A program made the position numbers and the translations under genes. From Colius striatus (taxonomy: Eukaryota; Chordata; Aves; Coliiformes; Coliidae): a stretch of 64,000 bases of DNA. Below the pieces are notes generated by a model that saw only the letters and a program-made list of their open reading frames with translations, ran no database searches and was not told the DNA's origin. Shown one piece after another: positions 63,032 to 64,000 of the stretch (positions within the stretch are counted from its first letter, which is position 1; each line of letters begins with the position of its first letter). Where the stretch lies: NCBI RefSeq assembly GCF_028858725.1, contig NC_084760.1:53283367-53347366 (forward strand), given 5' to 3'.

Positions 63032-63037
63032 AATAAA
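63032..63037 (+). terminator. NUS1: NUS1 polyadenylation signal
   Basis: AATAAA 117 bp after the stop codon, followed within about 25 bp by a GT-rich stretch (gagtctgtgtgaatgcgtg). This gives a short 3' UTR. Longer isoforms cannot be excluded. Confidence 0.7.
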
Positions 63038-63064
63038 GTGTCTTACCTTTCTAGAGAGTCTGTG

Positions 63065-64000
63065 TGAATGCGTGAAAATCTATGGGGAGGGGGAAATTCA
63101 CCCATTTCCTTTATGAAAGAGATAGTTATTGCAAGTAAAGTTGTTCAAAGCTGAATTGCCCTCACTTTCATGTCCAAGTGACTGAAAGAACATGTAGGCA
63201 CTAAGTCTTCTGAAGTCTATGGGAAAAAGCAAATGAGAGTTCCTTGCCCTGAAGGTCTTTAAATTCAAGGAAGAACTCTCCTGTTGACTGGCATATTTTT
63301 AATTCTCCATGGTCAGGCATTTCAGAAGTAGTCACCTGGTTTATCTTCAGATATATTTGCTATAAAATATGTGAATTTCAGCGGGTCAGTTCTGTTAACT
63401 GAAAAGAAATGCTGCTACTTGGCTGTCACTAAGCCAGCAGTCAAGTTCTAGAAATACTGAGAAGATTCCATAAAAAGGAATGGAAACTTCTGTTGGTAAG
63501 TGAATTAGGCAGCCTGTGTAGCACTATCCATCCTCTCTTATTTTTTTTAAGAGATAAAAGTATCCCTACCGCCCTGATTGGAACTTCTCTTAGTGCATTG
63601 GGTCAGTTTTCCATAGGGAATAAGCATCAACAGTACTATGTATTGTTTATATACCTGTTTTTCCCCATAAAATTCTCAAAAGTGGCAAGCTGGCTAAGGC
63701 TTGGGCATCACTTGCTGAAAAATGTGAAAAAAATTGTGGCCAAAGTCCACCTCCACGACTAATGGTACCTGCTGCTTGTGGTCACACCCCCACCAGGGGA
63801 GTCTGCTTCAACCTTTTGTTCTGTTCCCTCAGAGCTGTGCATTAGAGGCTTGAACAGGAGTCTGCAGCAGGCAAGATGATGAAGTGAAACTGGGCTCAAC
63901 TACCTAGAGATAACTAAATAGGTACCATTAGCTAAATGGGCTTCAGCCTGGAATGCCCTATTCAAGCTACGTTCCTGTTGTTGGAAGTTAATTTGAAATC
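63065..64000. other. Sequence downstream of NUS1
   Basis: AT-rich sequence to the window edge. Nothing recognised. The next mammalian neighbour, SLC35F1, is not visible here. Confidence 0.7.

Noticed and set aside
1-64000. CRISPR arrays, bacterial operons, riboswitches, rRNA or tRNA clusters
   Set aside because: None found on reading. The window is vertebrate nuclear DNA with spliced genes.

Overview
The window reads as nuclear DNA from a bird. The protein-coding pieces are vertebrate exons split by AT-rich introns with consensus splice sites. The interspersed repeats are CR1 LINE fragments, recognisable by the 3' end that reads 'agaatggtaggggttggaaggg' or close variants in antisense, plus one solo LTR of a kind I associate with avian endogenous retroviruses. 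There are no operons, CRISPR arrays or bacterial features. Three genes are present, in the order and orientations GOPC(-) - NEPN(+) - NUS1(+). This matches my recollection of the mammalian GOPC-NEPN-NUS1 neighbourhood (human 6q22).

Region 1 (1-22.45 kb, minus strand): GOPC/PIST, the Golgi-associated PDZ and coiled-coil protein. Six constitutive coding exons plus a 24-nt microexon can be placed to the base. All junctions are phase-compatible and give 351 codons without the microexon or 359 with it. The rest of the PDZ domain and the C-terminus lie beyond base 1. The 12.9-kb first intron holds a complete 1107-bp solo LTR with perfect 5-bp target-site duplications. The GOPC promoter is a CpG island at about 21.9-23.1 kb.

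Region 2 (23.1-31.6 kb): intergenic, AT-rich, with small CR1 scraps, a perfect hairpin, and short tandem duplications, but no gene I can support.

Region 3 (31.7-41.4 kb, plus strand): NEPN, nephrocan, a secreted leucine-rich-repeat protein. Three coding exons give 516 residues, preceded by a TATA box. The second intron appears to use a GC-AG donor, supported by reading frame and by the repeat pattern of the protein.

Region 4 (41.4-44.6 kb): intergenic, dominated by a decayed, 5'-truncated CR1 element in plus orientation that ends only about 1 kb before NUS1.

Region 5 (44.9-63.06 kb, plus strand): NUS1 (Nogo-B receptor), the non-catalytic partner of the dehydrodolichyl diphosphate synthase DHDDS. 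It has a CpG-island promoter with two short upstream ORFs, five coding exons giving 289 residues, and a short 3' UTR with AATAAA at 63032.

The three genes are not functionally linked in any way the sequence shows. GOPC acts in Golgi/post-Golgi sorting, NEPN is extracellular, and NUS1 acts in ER dolichol synthesis. I found no undescribed biological system. The points most worth checking are the GOPC microexon, the NEPN GC-AG intron, the NUS1 upstream ORFs and the intronic solo LTR.
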